DNA of 64,000 nucleotides from positions 29,080,853 through 29,144,852 of the forward strand of contig OY755241.1 in assembly GCA_963576725.1 (NCBI GenBank). The letters are read 5' to 3'. Below are positions 45,935 to 56,500 of the stretch, in pieces. The DNA is from Azorinus chamasolen (taxonomy: Eukaryota > Mollusca > Bivalvia > Cardiida > Solecurtidae). The position numbers were made by a program, and so were the translations under genes. The notes below the pieces were generated by a model. The model worked only from the letters and a program-made list of their open reading frames with translations, made no database searches and was not told where the DNA came from. How positions within the stretch are numbered: position 1 is the first letter of the stretch; each line of letters begins with the position of its first letter.

Positions 45935-46245
45935 GTCAGTGAGACGGTGCCCCGGTACTTATTACACTGTCTGCCTCTGGGATGGGTTTCGATACACATG
46001 TCCTTAGGCGTGGCCCCGCACTTATTACACTGTCTTGGGCGGGTTTCCATACACATGTCCTCAGTGTGACAATGTCCCGGCACTTATTACACTGTCTGGT
46101 ATGTGTTTCCATAAGCATGGCCTCAGTGTGACAGTGACACGACACTTATTACACAGTCTTAGACAGGTTTCCATGCACATGTCCTCAGTGACAGTGTGTC
46201 GGCACTTATTACATTGTCTGGGACAGGTTTCCATACACGCGCACT
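45935..46245. repeat. About 60-bp tandem array
   Basis: About five copies of GGCACTTATTACACTGTCTG-GG...GGTTTCCATACACATG-TCCTCAGTGTGACA with drift. Confidence 0.88.
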
Positions 46246-46407
46246 GCTGTTGTTGAATTGCATTTCTTATACTCAACTGAATGTTGAATTTTCAAAGTGA
46301 AATGGTCCATCATCGTATAATGGCAGGGTCCAGCTAATACCAGCCTTCTAGTACTAAGGATCCATCATGGCAGATGAAATATCAAAACCTGAATTTTAGC
46401 TAGAATT

Positions 46408-46611
46408 GCACAAGCAGCTCTGGGTCCATGCTTATAAAACTTTTAGTTGAGTCTGAGAACGTTCTCAAGCATTTGATTGGTCAGATTTGAGCCTTTGGCT
46501 CAAATCTGACCAATCAAAAGCTTGAGAACTCAAATCTGACCAATCAAAAGCTTGAGAACGAAACTCAGACTCAACTAAAAGCTTTATAAGCATGGACCCT
46601 GCTCTTGCAAG
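46408..46611. mobile_element. Foldback MITE
   Basis: GGGTCCATGCTTATAAAACT and inverse near its ends; inner arms TTGATTGGTCAGATTTGAG and CTCAAATCTGACCAATCAA. The right arm contains a 30-bp direct duplication. Confidence 0.85.
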
Positions 46612-46689
46612 TTGCAAAGCTGGGGACACGTTTAGAAGGACAGGAACAGTTCACTCTACACCAAGATGAGACTTATGTACGTACTCTCT

Positions 46690-47035
46690 TGTCGTTTCAG
46701 TATTCATGTACATGCTTGTGTGACATGGATGCTGACAACAGAACTGGAGAGAAGAATCCAATTGATAGAAATGAGATGCTACATAAACCCAAACATCTCT
46801 TACAAAGACCACGTCACCAACGAAGAGGTCCGCAGTCGTGTTTGGGCACTGATTGCATGGCCCCTCACTGTAGGTAAGAAAAGGAATTTGGGTAAGGTAT
46901 GGTCATCTCCCGCGTAACACCACGCAATTCATCAGGGAACAGTTAATGGAACAAGAAGACCAGGAAGACAAAGGAAGAGATTGGAAGATAACATCAAGGA
47001 CATGTTTGATTTGTGAAAAGAGATTGTCATGAATC
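46690..47035 (+). pseudogene. LINE reverse transcriptase C-terminal fragment, frameshifted
   Basis: Readable pieces TTELERRIQLIEMRCY, ISYKDHVTNEEVRSRV and GTRRPGRQRKRLEDNIKD are typical of the tail of non-LTR retrotransposon RT proteins. They lie in different frames, so the copy is dead. Confidence 0.7.
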
Positions 47036-47159
47036 TGTAATTATATGAAATCAGCCAAGATGCCCCAACGACCGACTAGAGAAGTGAAGTGATAGTGAAA
47101 TGGTCCTTTTCAATGAATAAAATAGACAAGATAGGTAGGGTGGAAATATTAGAGTCAGA

Positions 47160-47394
47160 CCAAATATACAGCCCTTCTACACCTTTGCAAACAGAGTAGA
47201 CTCAGATCAGACGGCTTCTATAGTAGCTGTCTGATCAGGGTTTGCTCTGTTTGCTTATAGATATGATTCTTCAGCTTCTCACGTGGCAACAATTGCATGT
47301 ATTAATATGCCATTTAAAAGAAAATAGTTTAATTAATATTCATGACGACATCATTTTTTTCATGAATATTCACGGAGTAATTTAAAGGGTTAAA
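47160..47394. mobile_element. Family C MITE, inverse
   Basis: GCAAACAGAGTAGACTCAGA...GATCAGGGTTTGCTCTG; ends TTTAAAGGGTTAA. Confidence 0.82.
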
Positions 47395-47980
47395 CAATGA
47401 TGGACGATTCGGCTTTGAAAAACAAACCAGCGTTTTTAGGTTTAATCTGCCCGAGACTAACTGATTAACTCCTGTTTGAAATAGGTGACGCTTATAATGA
47501 ATACATGCAATACGATGGTGGCATACGGCATATTTCACATTTCACATATTTCACATATAGATGATTGCCAGATATGGACATGTCCATATAAACAATACGT
47601 TTTTTAGGCAATATTAGTTATGTTTTCCCTAATTGGAAAGGTAGTGCCATGCGCTTAATGGTTTTGTATATATATAGTAATAGTTATGAGAAGGTTTTTG
47701 GTATACATTTTATAATGGTAAAAAATCTTTATATGTACATTAGGCTAAAATATCTTTAATACTGACAGGTGTTAACTTTAGTTTATATACATGTTTAAGG
47801 CCTCTGATCCTCAATAAATGCTTTTCTCACAATACTGTTAGAAGCAAGATCAGTGACGATCAAACTAAGTACAATTAGTTAATATTAACTAATATCTTTA
47901 GAGTCATCTGTCAGGCTTAGCAGTTTAGGGTAGGATTATACAACCCAAACTATTTTAAAACTGATATTTGAGTGCCTCTG
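47395..47980. other. Unassigned AT-rich sequence
   Basis: May include the 3' untranslated part of the LINE at 47981-48830; no distinct feature. Confidence 0.4.
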
Positions 47981-48830
47981 TCAGTTTAAGCATTCAGGAC
48001 TGAACTTGTCTGGGCCCCCTACCCATTTCGAATTTAGTCGTTCTTTAAAGGAGTTGACCGAGGGTGCCAGTACTATATCATTGGGAAGTTTATTCCATAA
48101 TTTTATGACCCTCTGACTGAAGGTGGTCCTTCTTAGTTCAGTGCGTGAGCGCTTTGTAAATACCCTCAAAGAGTTACCACGCGTGTTCTGCGAATAACTA
48201 GGGGGAGTTGGGAAGAGTCTCTCCTTGTCAACATTATCTATACCATGTAATATTTTATATGTCTGTATGAGGTCAGCTCTTATTCTCCTGTATTCCAGGC
48301 TTGGAATCCCTAGTTCTCTCATTCGTTGACTGTAATTAAGACTGGACATGCCCTTAACTATCCTGGGCTCTACGCTGTACATTTTCGATAGCTTTCTGGT
48401 CTTTTTTGAATCTAGGCGACCAGATTGTCGATGCATATTCTAAGTGCGGTCTGATTAAAGCTTTATATAATGTTAGAAACATTTCTTTAGACATATAATT
48501 GAAGGATTTAACAATCAGACCTAACATGCGGTTAGCTTTTTTCACTTTTTCATTAGTGTGCAGGTGGAACGTCAGGGCAGGGTCAAAGGTCACTCCAAGG
48601 TCTTTTTCTTGGGTTACATATTGTATCTCTTGCTGCTTGTTATCTTGATCTGTTATGTAGTATTTATTGATAACACCCCGGTTTCCAATGTGTAAATTCT
48701 TACATTTTTTAATATTGAATAAACGTTGCCACTTTTTTGACCATCTGCTTGCCTCGTTGATGTCATTTTGTAGCTTGACTGAATCTTCAACATTATCAAT
48801 TGTTTTATATATCTTTGTATCGTCAGCAAA
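47981..48830 (-). pseudogene. CR1/Jockey-like LINE, 5'-truncated reverse transcriptase
   Basis: Non-LTR retrotransposon polymerase remnant. Reading 3' to 5' from 48830: FADD (catalytic motif, 48819-48830), then FNIKKCKNLHIGNRG-like text, LGVTFDPALTFHLHTNEK, KKANRMLGLIVKSFNYMS, LYKALIRPHLEYASTIWSP and ENVQRRA. After a frameshift near 48370 come YSQRMRELGIPSLEYRR and WNKLPNDIV. It stops at 47981. Truncation falls exactly at the catalytic motif, so this copy cannot be active. Confidence 0.88.
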
Positions 48831-48974
48831 TTATGCCTGACACAACTTAACCATTTGGGTTTCGCGAAAAGTGGCGGATATGTCATATAAATATCTGGCA
48901 AGTGAAAACACAGGTATATTCATGAAACCCCGGTTATCAACCTTTATCTGACGGCAGTTCATGGCATTTGTGTA
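48831..48974. other. Unassigned spacer between the LINE and the 24-bp array
   Basis: No feature recognised. Confidence 0.4.
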
Positions 48975-49800
48975 GTGTCAGTACAGGGCACTTATTTGGT
49001 GGCAGTACAGGGCACTTACCTGGTTGCAGTACAGGACACGTATCTGGTGACAGTACAGGACATTGATCCGATGGCAGTGCAGGGCACTTATCTGGTGACA
49101 GTACAGGACACTTATCTGTCACACTTATCTGGTGACAGTACAGGGCACTTATCTGGTGACAGTACAGGACACTTATCTGGTGACAGTACAGGACACTTAT
49201 CTGATGACAGTACAGGACACTTATCTGGTGACAGTACAGGGCACTTATCTGGTGACAGTACAGGACACTTATCTGGTGACAGTACAGGGCACTTATCTGA
49301 TGACAGTACAGGACACTTATCTGGTGACAGTACAGGACACTTATCTGGTGACAGTACAGGACACTTATCTGGTGACAGTACAGGACACTTATCTGGTGAC
49401 AGTACAGGACACTTATTTGGTGACAGTACAGGACACTTATCTGATGACAGTACAGAACACTTGTCTGGTGGCAGTACAGGACACTTGTCTGGTGACAGTA
49501 CAGGACACTTATCTGGTGACAGTAAAGGGCACTTATCTGGTGGCAGTACAGGACACTTATCTGGTGACAGTACAGGACACTTATCTGGTGACAGTAAAGG
49601 GCACTTATATGATGGCAGTACAGGGCACATATCGTGTGACAGTACATGACACATATCTTGTGGTAGTTCATGGCAGTTATATCCGATGGCAGTACATGCA
49701 TGAAAGTTATCTGATAGCAGTACAGGCCAGTTATTTGACCAATATAGGGCACATATCTGATGGCAGTACAAGGTAGTTATCTGGTTTCAATATAGGGCAC
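48975..49800. repeat. 24-bp tandem array
   Basis: About 28 copies of ACTTATCTGGTGACAGTACA-GGAC, decaying towards 49800. Because 24 is a multiple of three and the unit lacks stops in several frames, both strands show 200-270-codon frames. They have no start context, splice support or non-repeat sequence. Confidence 0.97.
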
Positions 49801-50100
49801 TAACAGATTGTTTTACGGTAAGGGTTTTCCCCGAAAGCCGAGTTAAAAAATAAATGGTGGCATAAATGTGCCACCATAAAATACAGTGCTTGCTTGCAGA
49901 TTATATGTCCCCAGGACGATCACATGTCGATATATAATGATCAGGGTTCACGCTATTTTAAGTCTGATTGTTGCTTTGCTTTGAAATGCTAGTTAAATGA
50001 AATGTGAACTCTAAAGTTAACATTAATTTCTACCAACGATTTTGCTGAGAAAGTAGATCTAGATCTAAAACAAAATCATTTAACCCTCTCTTATATAGAA
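49801..50100. other. Unassigned
   Basis: No feature recognised. Confidence 0.4.
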
Positions 50101-50128
50101 TCACGAAGTAAATATATTTACTTCGTGA
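50101..50128. other. Perfect 28-nt palindrome upstream of unc-18
   Basis: TCACGAAGTAAATA and its exact inverse TATTTACTTCGTGA, 421 bases before the start codon. Confidence 0.85.
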
Positions 50129-50549
50129 TAGAATATACAAAAATTCAGCTTTGTCTCAAAACTCCTCAAGTTTTTTTTTCCGGCTCCAAATGTTACAAAA
50201 CGTCAAGTTAGGGACATTTTGACTTATTTTAGACATATTTCATGAGCCTAACGCCTTTCGGTGCTACTAAACAGAGTCTGGTAGAGTCCGGTAGAGTCTT
50301 TGATTTAACCTATTAGCATACGGACTGTTTCATCGATATGAACAAGATCCAAAATGATTCTAATGATTTTGGCAATAAAAACTAATGGAAGTAGGTACAA
50401 ATGCAAATATGATTATTTCTGTCATAGGGCAGACAGCATTTTAGCAGAAGTTGAGCCATTTTCCAAATTAGTGTCTTTCCGGTCCTTTCCTGTATTTATT
50501 GTCGTCAAATCCATGTAAACCAGTCCAATGTTTAGATTACACATTCAAG
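50129..50549 (+). promoter_or_regulatory. Presumed unc-18 promoter and 5' UTR
   Basis: Assigned from position upstream of the start codon. Not recognisable as repeat. No TATA box or initiator identified, and the transcription start is unknown. Confidence 0.4.
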
Positions 50550-50580
50550 ATGGGGTCGTTAAAGCAAGCAGTAAATGACA
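50550..50580 (+). CDS. STXBP1: unc-18 exon 1 (start codon)
   Basis: It encodes [10 protein letters not shown] plus the first base of the K11 codon. The ATG has a favourable context (A at -3, G at +4) and the exon ends at a gtaaga donor. It was chosen because the short SLKxxV leader resembles other unc-18 N-termini and because phase 1 fits the next exon exactly (A|AG = K, then IMTDVI). No upstream in-frame ATG was seen in the 40 bases before it. Confidence 0.88.
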
Positions 50581-53500
50581 GTAAGACAAATTCATGAACA
50601 TTTTAGTATTTATAGCATATTTTTGAAGGACATTAGTTGCGTTCGAATAACCGATATCTAAACACGACTGTGAATTGTCGCGAGTGTATTTATCAAGGCA
50701 CACAATCAGCATGAAACATGTTTATTGATCGACCGAGTTTCCGTGAACTGTCAAATATCAACGCCTTCAAAATTTCCGAGGCATCCCATATAATTTTTAT
50801 TGACATTTAATCTTGAGAAAACTTTCGGAAATGTCATAATCTTGCAGCACATATTACTCATGCTATGCGACATGCCGATCTTACTGCCATGCAATATTGG
50901 CCACTATGGATCCGGGTTGTGTTTGTTTCTCAAAAGTTCGGATACAGTCTATGTCCGAAAGTATTTACCCAAGATAATTCGAACACATTTGAAAGTTTCA
51001 GTAGAATTCCTGAATAGTCAATGTCCCGGAATAGCCCTCACAGCTATTAACTCAATATCTCGGAATGAGAGTATATTAAATACCAAGAGACAATGTCAAA
51101 GGCATTCAGATTCAATCCGTGGTGATGGGAGCTATTCCATGATATTGCCACTGGGAACACATCTAGTATAGCGGACCCTAGATGCGATATCGTAGCTGTA
51201 AGACTGATAATTTAGGAATAGAGCTACGTTATCGTATCTAAGCGGACCCCAATTTTTTACCCAAAATATAATACAAGTATGTTAGTTGCGGTAAACATAC
51301 GATGACGTAACTAATGAAGTAATAATATTTACAAATGGCAGGATGTGGCTATCGCCCCCGAACCCCCTGCTTTATTAACTTTTTTTCCATACAGAAAATC
51401 AAAGCAACTTAAAGAAATGATATGATGAAACATTTCCCTGCTTGAAATCCGTTTCTTCAAATAATTATAACCGCCAGTTATTGTACAAGAGTCGCGGCAG
51501 TGACCCTAGGTAAACATAGAGCAATGAAACAAAATGGCGTCGCGTTTAGCAACATTATTGGCTCTAAAAGGCTCGCGCTGTGCTTTGTTATGATTCGTGA
51601 TTTCCGGGGTCCGCTATACTAGATTCTTCCCTGCCACTGTATAAACCTATATGTTCGAGTGTAGTAGCTCAGAACCCGGATAATAGGAATGCTCGAACCC
51701 ACCTCTGGTGCCGTTATTACATATACAACATATTTTACACCTGTTTGTTTGAACATAGTCGGCTGTCACTTGGGCATCACACCTCTGAGCAGACAAACAA
51801 TAGTTTGGGCAAACAATCCCTCAATGAAAACCGATTTCTGACTGACCTCATGAATCACATCAATTAAATGACACATGAATTTTATGAATATTCTGGATTT
51901 TTTTAAAAAAAAAGTGTAATATGACAAACACTGCAGACCCTGAATTAAAGGGCTCCTCTAGTAACCCTCTCATCTGGTTCTACACTGTTTGCAATCAGTG
52001 ACTTGTTTCCTGCAATTAAATGCATAGAACTCTACAGACCATAATCATACTGTATTTGTGTTTGATAACATCAGATTGGAGGAGATCGATTTCATTGTAG
52101 TAAGATTATATAATAATTACAAGGCCATTGGAGATGACTGGAAATGAATTCCTCCTGCACGGCTTAACCTTATGCTTGCGTAACTCCAGCATCCACGTTG
52201 TCGTCATTGTTGCCGTCCGGAAGCTTTAACATATGTTATTAATTCTTTGCAGTTCTTGCAAATCTTATGGGACACTTGTTCACCATCACAAGGGCTACAA
52301 TGAATAGATGAGTTCAGCATTAGCACCTGCATGCTCTATGCCATGCTCTTGTTATGCCTTTCAACCAGAGTAGACCCATATCAAACAGCCCCTATAGGAG
52401 CTGTCCTATCAGGGTCAGAGCTACTATGATAACTTATATGATACTGTTACACATCTGATTATGTACAGTTTTACCAGGGCAATAATCTTGCCAGAATGTT
52501 CACCAAGTTTAGGGTTAATCTTTAGCGGGTAAATTAACCCTTTACACCATGAGTATTCACGAAAAAAATAATGACATCACAAGTATTAATTAGATTAACT
52601 GTACTAATAGCACATGGACATTGGAGTTTTTGGCCATGGCAGAATTTGTACAGTCACATCTGTATTACCGGGTATATCATCAGCAAACAAAGCAGACCCT
52701 GATCAGGCAGCTCCTGTAGGAGCCGTCTGATCTGAGTCTACCCTGTTTGCAGAAGCAAAGAAATGAATATTTATGGAGTAAAGGGTTAAGCTTTAACCCT
52801 TTACCTGATGAATATTTATATAGAAAGTCAGACTGTGTAATGACATTATAAACAAGGGATTTTTTTTTATCATAGCAGAAACTGTAGAATCAGATCTATA
52901 TTATTTGATGAGCAAACAGCAATCAGATGAATCCTACAGGAGCTGTCTGATCTGGACCTGCTCTGTTTGCAAGAATCCGGGTCAAATCAGACCAAAACCA
53001 AATCGGCCTTGGTCAAATCGGACCAGATCAAATCATACCAAATCGGATCGTGTCAAACCGGACCACTCTAAATATTGAATAGAATGCTCCATGTGATTAA
53101 TTAGTCCGATATAACATTGTGGCAACTGACATCCAATAGATACCTAAATTTGGACAAATAAGAATAGTGTCATGCATGAGTGTTAAAAGGTGTTAATTAA
53201 GTATTAAATCTGTTTTGGCGGGGCCTAGGTAATTGGGTTATTTGTTGTTAGGATATTATTTTAGCAAGAAAGATATTTTTTAACTTTGATGATCGTGTAT
53301 ATTTAGAGGGCGTTGTCTTCACCGACTGACCTGATCATAATTAGAGATGCTTGATTTTTTAATCGGAGTTTTTTACATTGACCCATGAAAGAAGAGGTGT
53401 TTAATGTTTGCTGTCATTAATTATATACTCGCATATATATCTTTATTTCATCCATATTTGAAGATTATAAATCACATGTAAGTACATGTAATATTATCAG

Positions 53501-56500
53501 AAAGAAAGAAAATATACAAGGACAATACACAACTCAACATTCATGCTACACATACACATAGTACATACACAACAAATGATACAAATACAAATTTCTAATC
53601 CATACATGTACCCTGAATACTACTGTTTAGCAGAATTGTATTTTATCCAGTCACCAGGCTTCTCTAGTGACATAATAAAGGGGGTGCAAATAAACTTAGG
53701 TTTATTAGGTTACTTCCGGTAGTGGAAGGTTTATTAGGTTAGTAGATAGGCGTAATGATTCTATAACCATGGACCTATTTTAGTTTTCTGTAAATATTCA
53801 TAAACATGTTGATGGAATAGATCTAACAGATCTATTTGGTCACCAGAAGAATTATTCAAATGAGAAAAAATAAAAATAATTGGCTACAGCTGGATTCGAA
53901 CCCGCGCCTGATCCTACAAAAACTAATTCTAATCTCTCTAGAGACGTCGCCCTTACCGATTACGCCACTGAGGCCACATACAAAATGACGTTGATTTATC
54001 ACTTTTATTAATTTAATCCACCGCTGGCAAAACCCGTTTTTGATAAAATCAAACCTGGAAGCAAAGATTGACAGATAAAAAGTAAATGTTTTCTTTTCAC
54101 TCTCATGATTATTTGATTGATAAACTCTTACAGGGACGGTGATAGTCATAAACCTAAATATAGCCTGTTCAGTTCCATCGATTTCTGAGTGACGTTAGGT
54201 AGAATCTAAAAATAGAAACCGATACTACGTAACTCGAATTTGACCAAAGAATATAGATCATGTCTATTTGAAATAACTTATCGACCCTCGATTCAAATCT
54301 TCTTATTTTTCAAATTCAACCACGTTTCCCTTCTTGTAATACAAGTATCGAAACTATATTCCTCTGCGGTAGCTCATAAGATCTATTTACGTCTAAATGG
54401 AAGTGAAAAGGGAGGGATCCGTTGATCGAAAAACTGCATTTTCAATGTAAATTATTTCAAGAGTGTTATGAGTCTATAAAAAAGACATTTAACTATATTG
54501 ACTGGATAAATCGAATAATAGGTTAGTGCCGTAGATGGGACGCCTTTATCCGACTCGGAGAGAAAACAGTTGAGGCTCGGCAAGCCTCGCCTCAACGTTT
54601 TCTCCCCTCGTCGGATAAAGCGTCCCATCTACGGCACTAACCTATTATTCTCTATTTTTACACCCCATTTCGGATTATGTAGGAAGTCGGCGAATAAAAG
54701 AGAAATTAGAAGTAGTCTTTAAATTTGACTAAAACGTGCACAAAACAAGCCTTTGTTTGATTAAATAAATGTTCAATTCATGATTAAAATCATCTTAATA
54801 TCATACTTTGGTATTCACAAGCAAAAATAGTTAGAAAAATATAAGATTGTATGAGTAAATTACCATTATAAAAAATGGTCCGATTTGACCCAGTCTGATT
54901 TGGACCTAGTCCGATTTGACCGGAGGTCCGATTTGACCCTTACCGTTTGCAAAGGCGTAAAAATGCTGTTCTACCAGGTTAAGGGTTAAGGCGAAATTGA
55001 TTATGATTTTCCATCTCAGAAGTAATATAATTCATTGAATATATCCTTTGTTACATAGTAACTTGTGACATTGTATTTTCTGTTTCAGAGATTATGACCG
55101 ACGTGATCCAGTCTCAGAAGGAAGGAGACTGGCGCGTGTTGGTGGTGGACCAGCTCAGTATGAGAATGGTGTCAGCCTGCTGTAAGATGCATGAGATCAT
55201 GTCAAAAGGAATCACACGTAAGTTTTAGGTTACTAAAACTGTATGTTTTAAACACACCTATATATATGCAAAAAACTTAAAGGAGTCCTCTAATCAGGGT
55301 CTGCACTGTACACTTGTGTCCTGCATTCAAAGGGTTAACCCTTTCCTTCATATAAACACTTTCTCATGCATTTGCAAACAGAGTAGACCCAGATCAGACG
55401 ACTCCTATAGGAGCGTCTGATCAGGTTCTGCTCTGTTTCTTTATGGAATTACAATACATCTTACAAACAGTTTTTAGCAATACCAATACATCCTGTGAAC
55501 ATATGACATTATAAAAAATCAGCTAATAAATATTCATGATATCATTATTTCTGACATGAATATTAAATAGGGACTGTGGTAGTTAGTGTAACTAGAGTTA
55601 TTGATCAGGGTCTGCACTGTTTGCTTCACCTAATAGTCTTCAAGCCTGCTGTCAGCAAACAAACAAATGAAACATCTAACCCTTTCTCTGTTCTGTATAT
55701 ATTCCATATTTCTATACCTACTGAATATTCATGGACAAAATAGTTACAATGAAATATTGAAAGTGGAACATTGTAGCCATTTTAGAAAATAAAGACACAG
55801 ATCTATCAAATTCCATTACATGTAGTAAACAGAGCAGACCCGGATCAGACGACTCCTAAAGGAGCCATCTGATCTGGGTCTACTCTGTTTGCAAATGCTT
55901 GAAAACACATTTATATGAAGGAAAAGGGTTAACTCCCATTCAAGTGATAAATGTTGTTGGGTTAAAATGTGAGCATTAACTGCTTAATTTATTTATTTTG
56001 TTCAATTGCAGTGGTGGAACACATAAGCAAGAGAAGAGAACCATTGCCAAAACTAGAGTCAATATACCTGATTACACCAACAGAGAAGTCCATACGGGCC
56101 TTGATGCAGGACTTCTGGAACCCAAGCAATGTACAGTACAAAAGTGCCCATGTCTATTTCACTGAGGGTAAGTGACAGCATGGGCTTTATCATACAGTGA
56201 AACTGGTTTGAAGGAACTGCTTACTGGTTTAGCTGTTTTAACCCTTTACCTGTTGAATATTCATGTAAGAAATTGTGACATCATGAATATTTATTAGCTT
56301 AAACTACTAAATAAAGTTTGTAAGAACACACATGCGCAAAATATTTTTGATATTGGTAGAAAGTGTAGAGTCAGATCTATTATAATATCATAAGGAAACA
56401 GCGGACCCTGATTGAACCTCTCCTACAGGAGCGATCTGATCTTGGATTACTGTGTTTGCAAAGGCATGAAAAAGAGTTTTAATACATGTATATATGGGAA

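Larger units (their letters stand above)
52973..54944. mobile_element. 1.97-kb element with 8-bp target duplication (hAT-like)
   Basis: GTTTGCAA flanks both ends (52965-52972 and 54945-54952). Near each end the motif GGGTCAAATC faces inward as an inverted repeat, followed by several more GTCAAATCGGACC copies (left 52979-53070, right 54880-54938). No transposase frame. It carries a tRNA-like unit and a long hairpin. Confidence 0.8.
52793..54989. mobile_element. Family C MITE split by a 2-kb element
   Basis: TTAACCC left end, hairpin to CTCTGTTTGCAA, then after the insert GTTTGCAAAGGCGTAAAAAT...AAGGGTTAA. Confidence 0.88.

Noticed and set aside
48937..49776. Long open frames of 214-271 codons on both strands
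   Set aside because: They are read-through of a 24-bp satellite whose unit lacks stops; no unique sequence, start context or splice signal.
50800..51171. 123-residue + strand protein
   Set aside because: It lies in unc-18 intron 1, overlaps the edge of a MITE and has no motif.
53884..53980. Functional - strand tRNA gene
   Set aside because: No acceptor-stem pairing and an over-long middle region.
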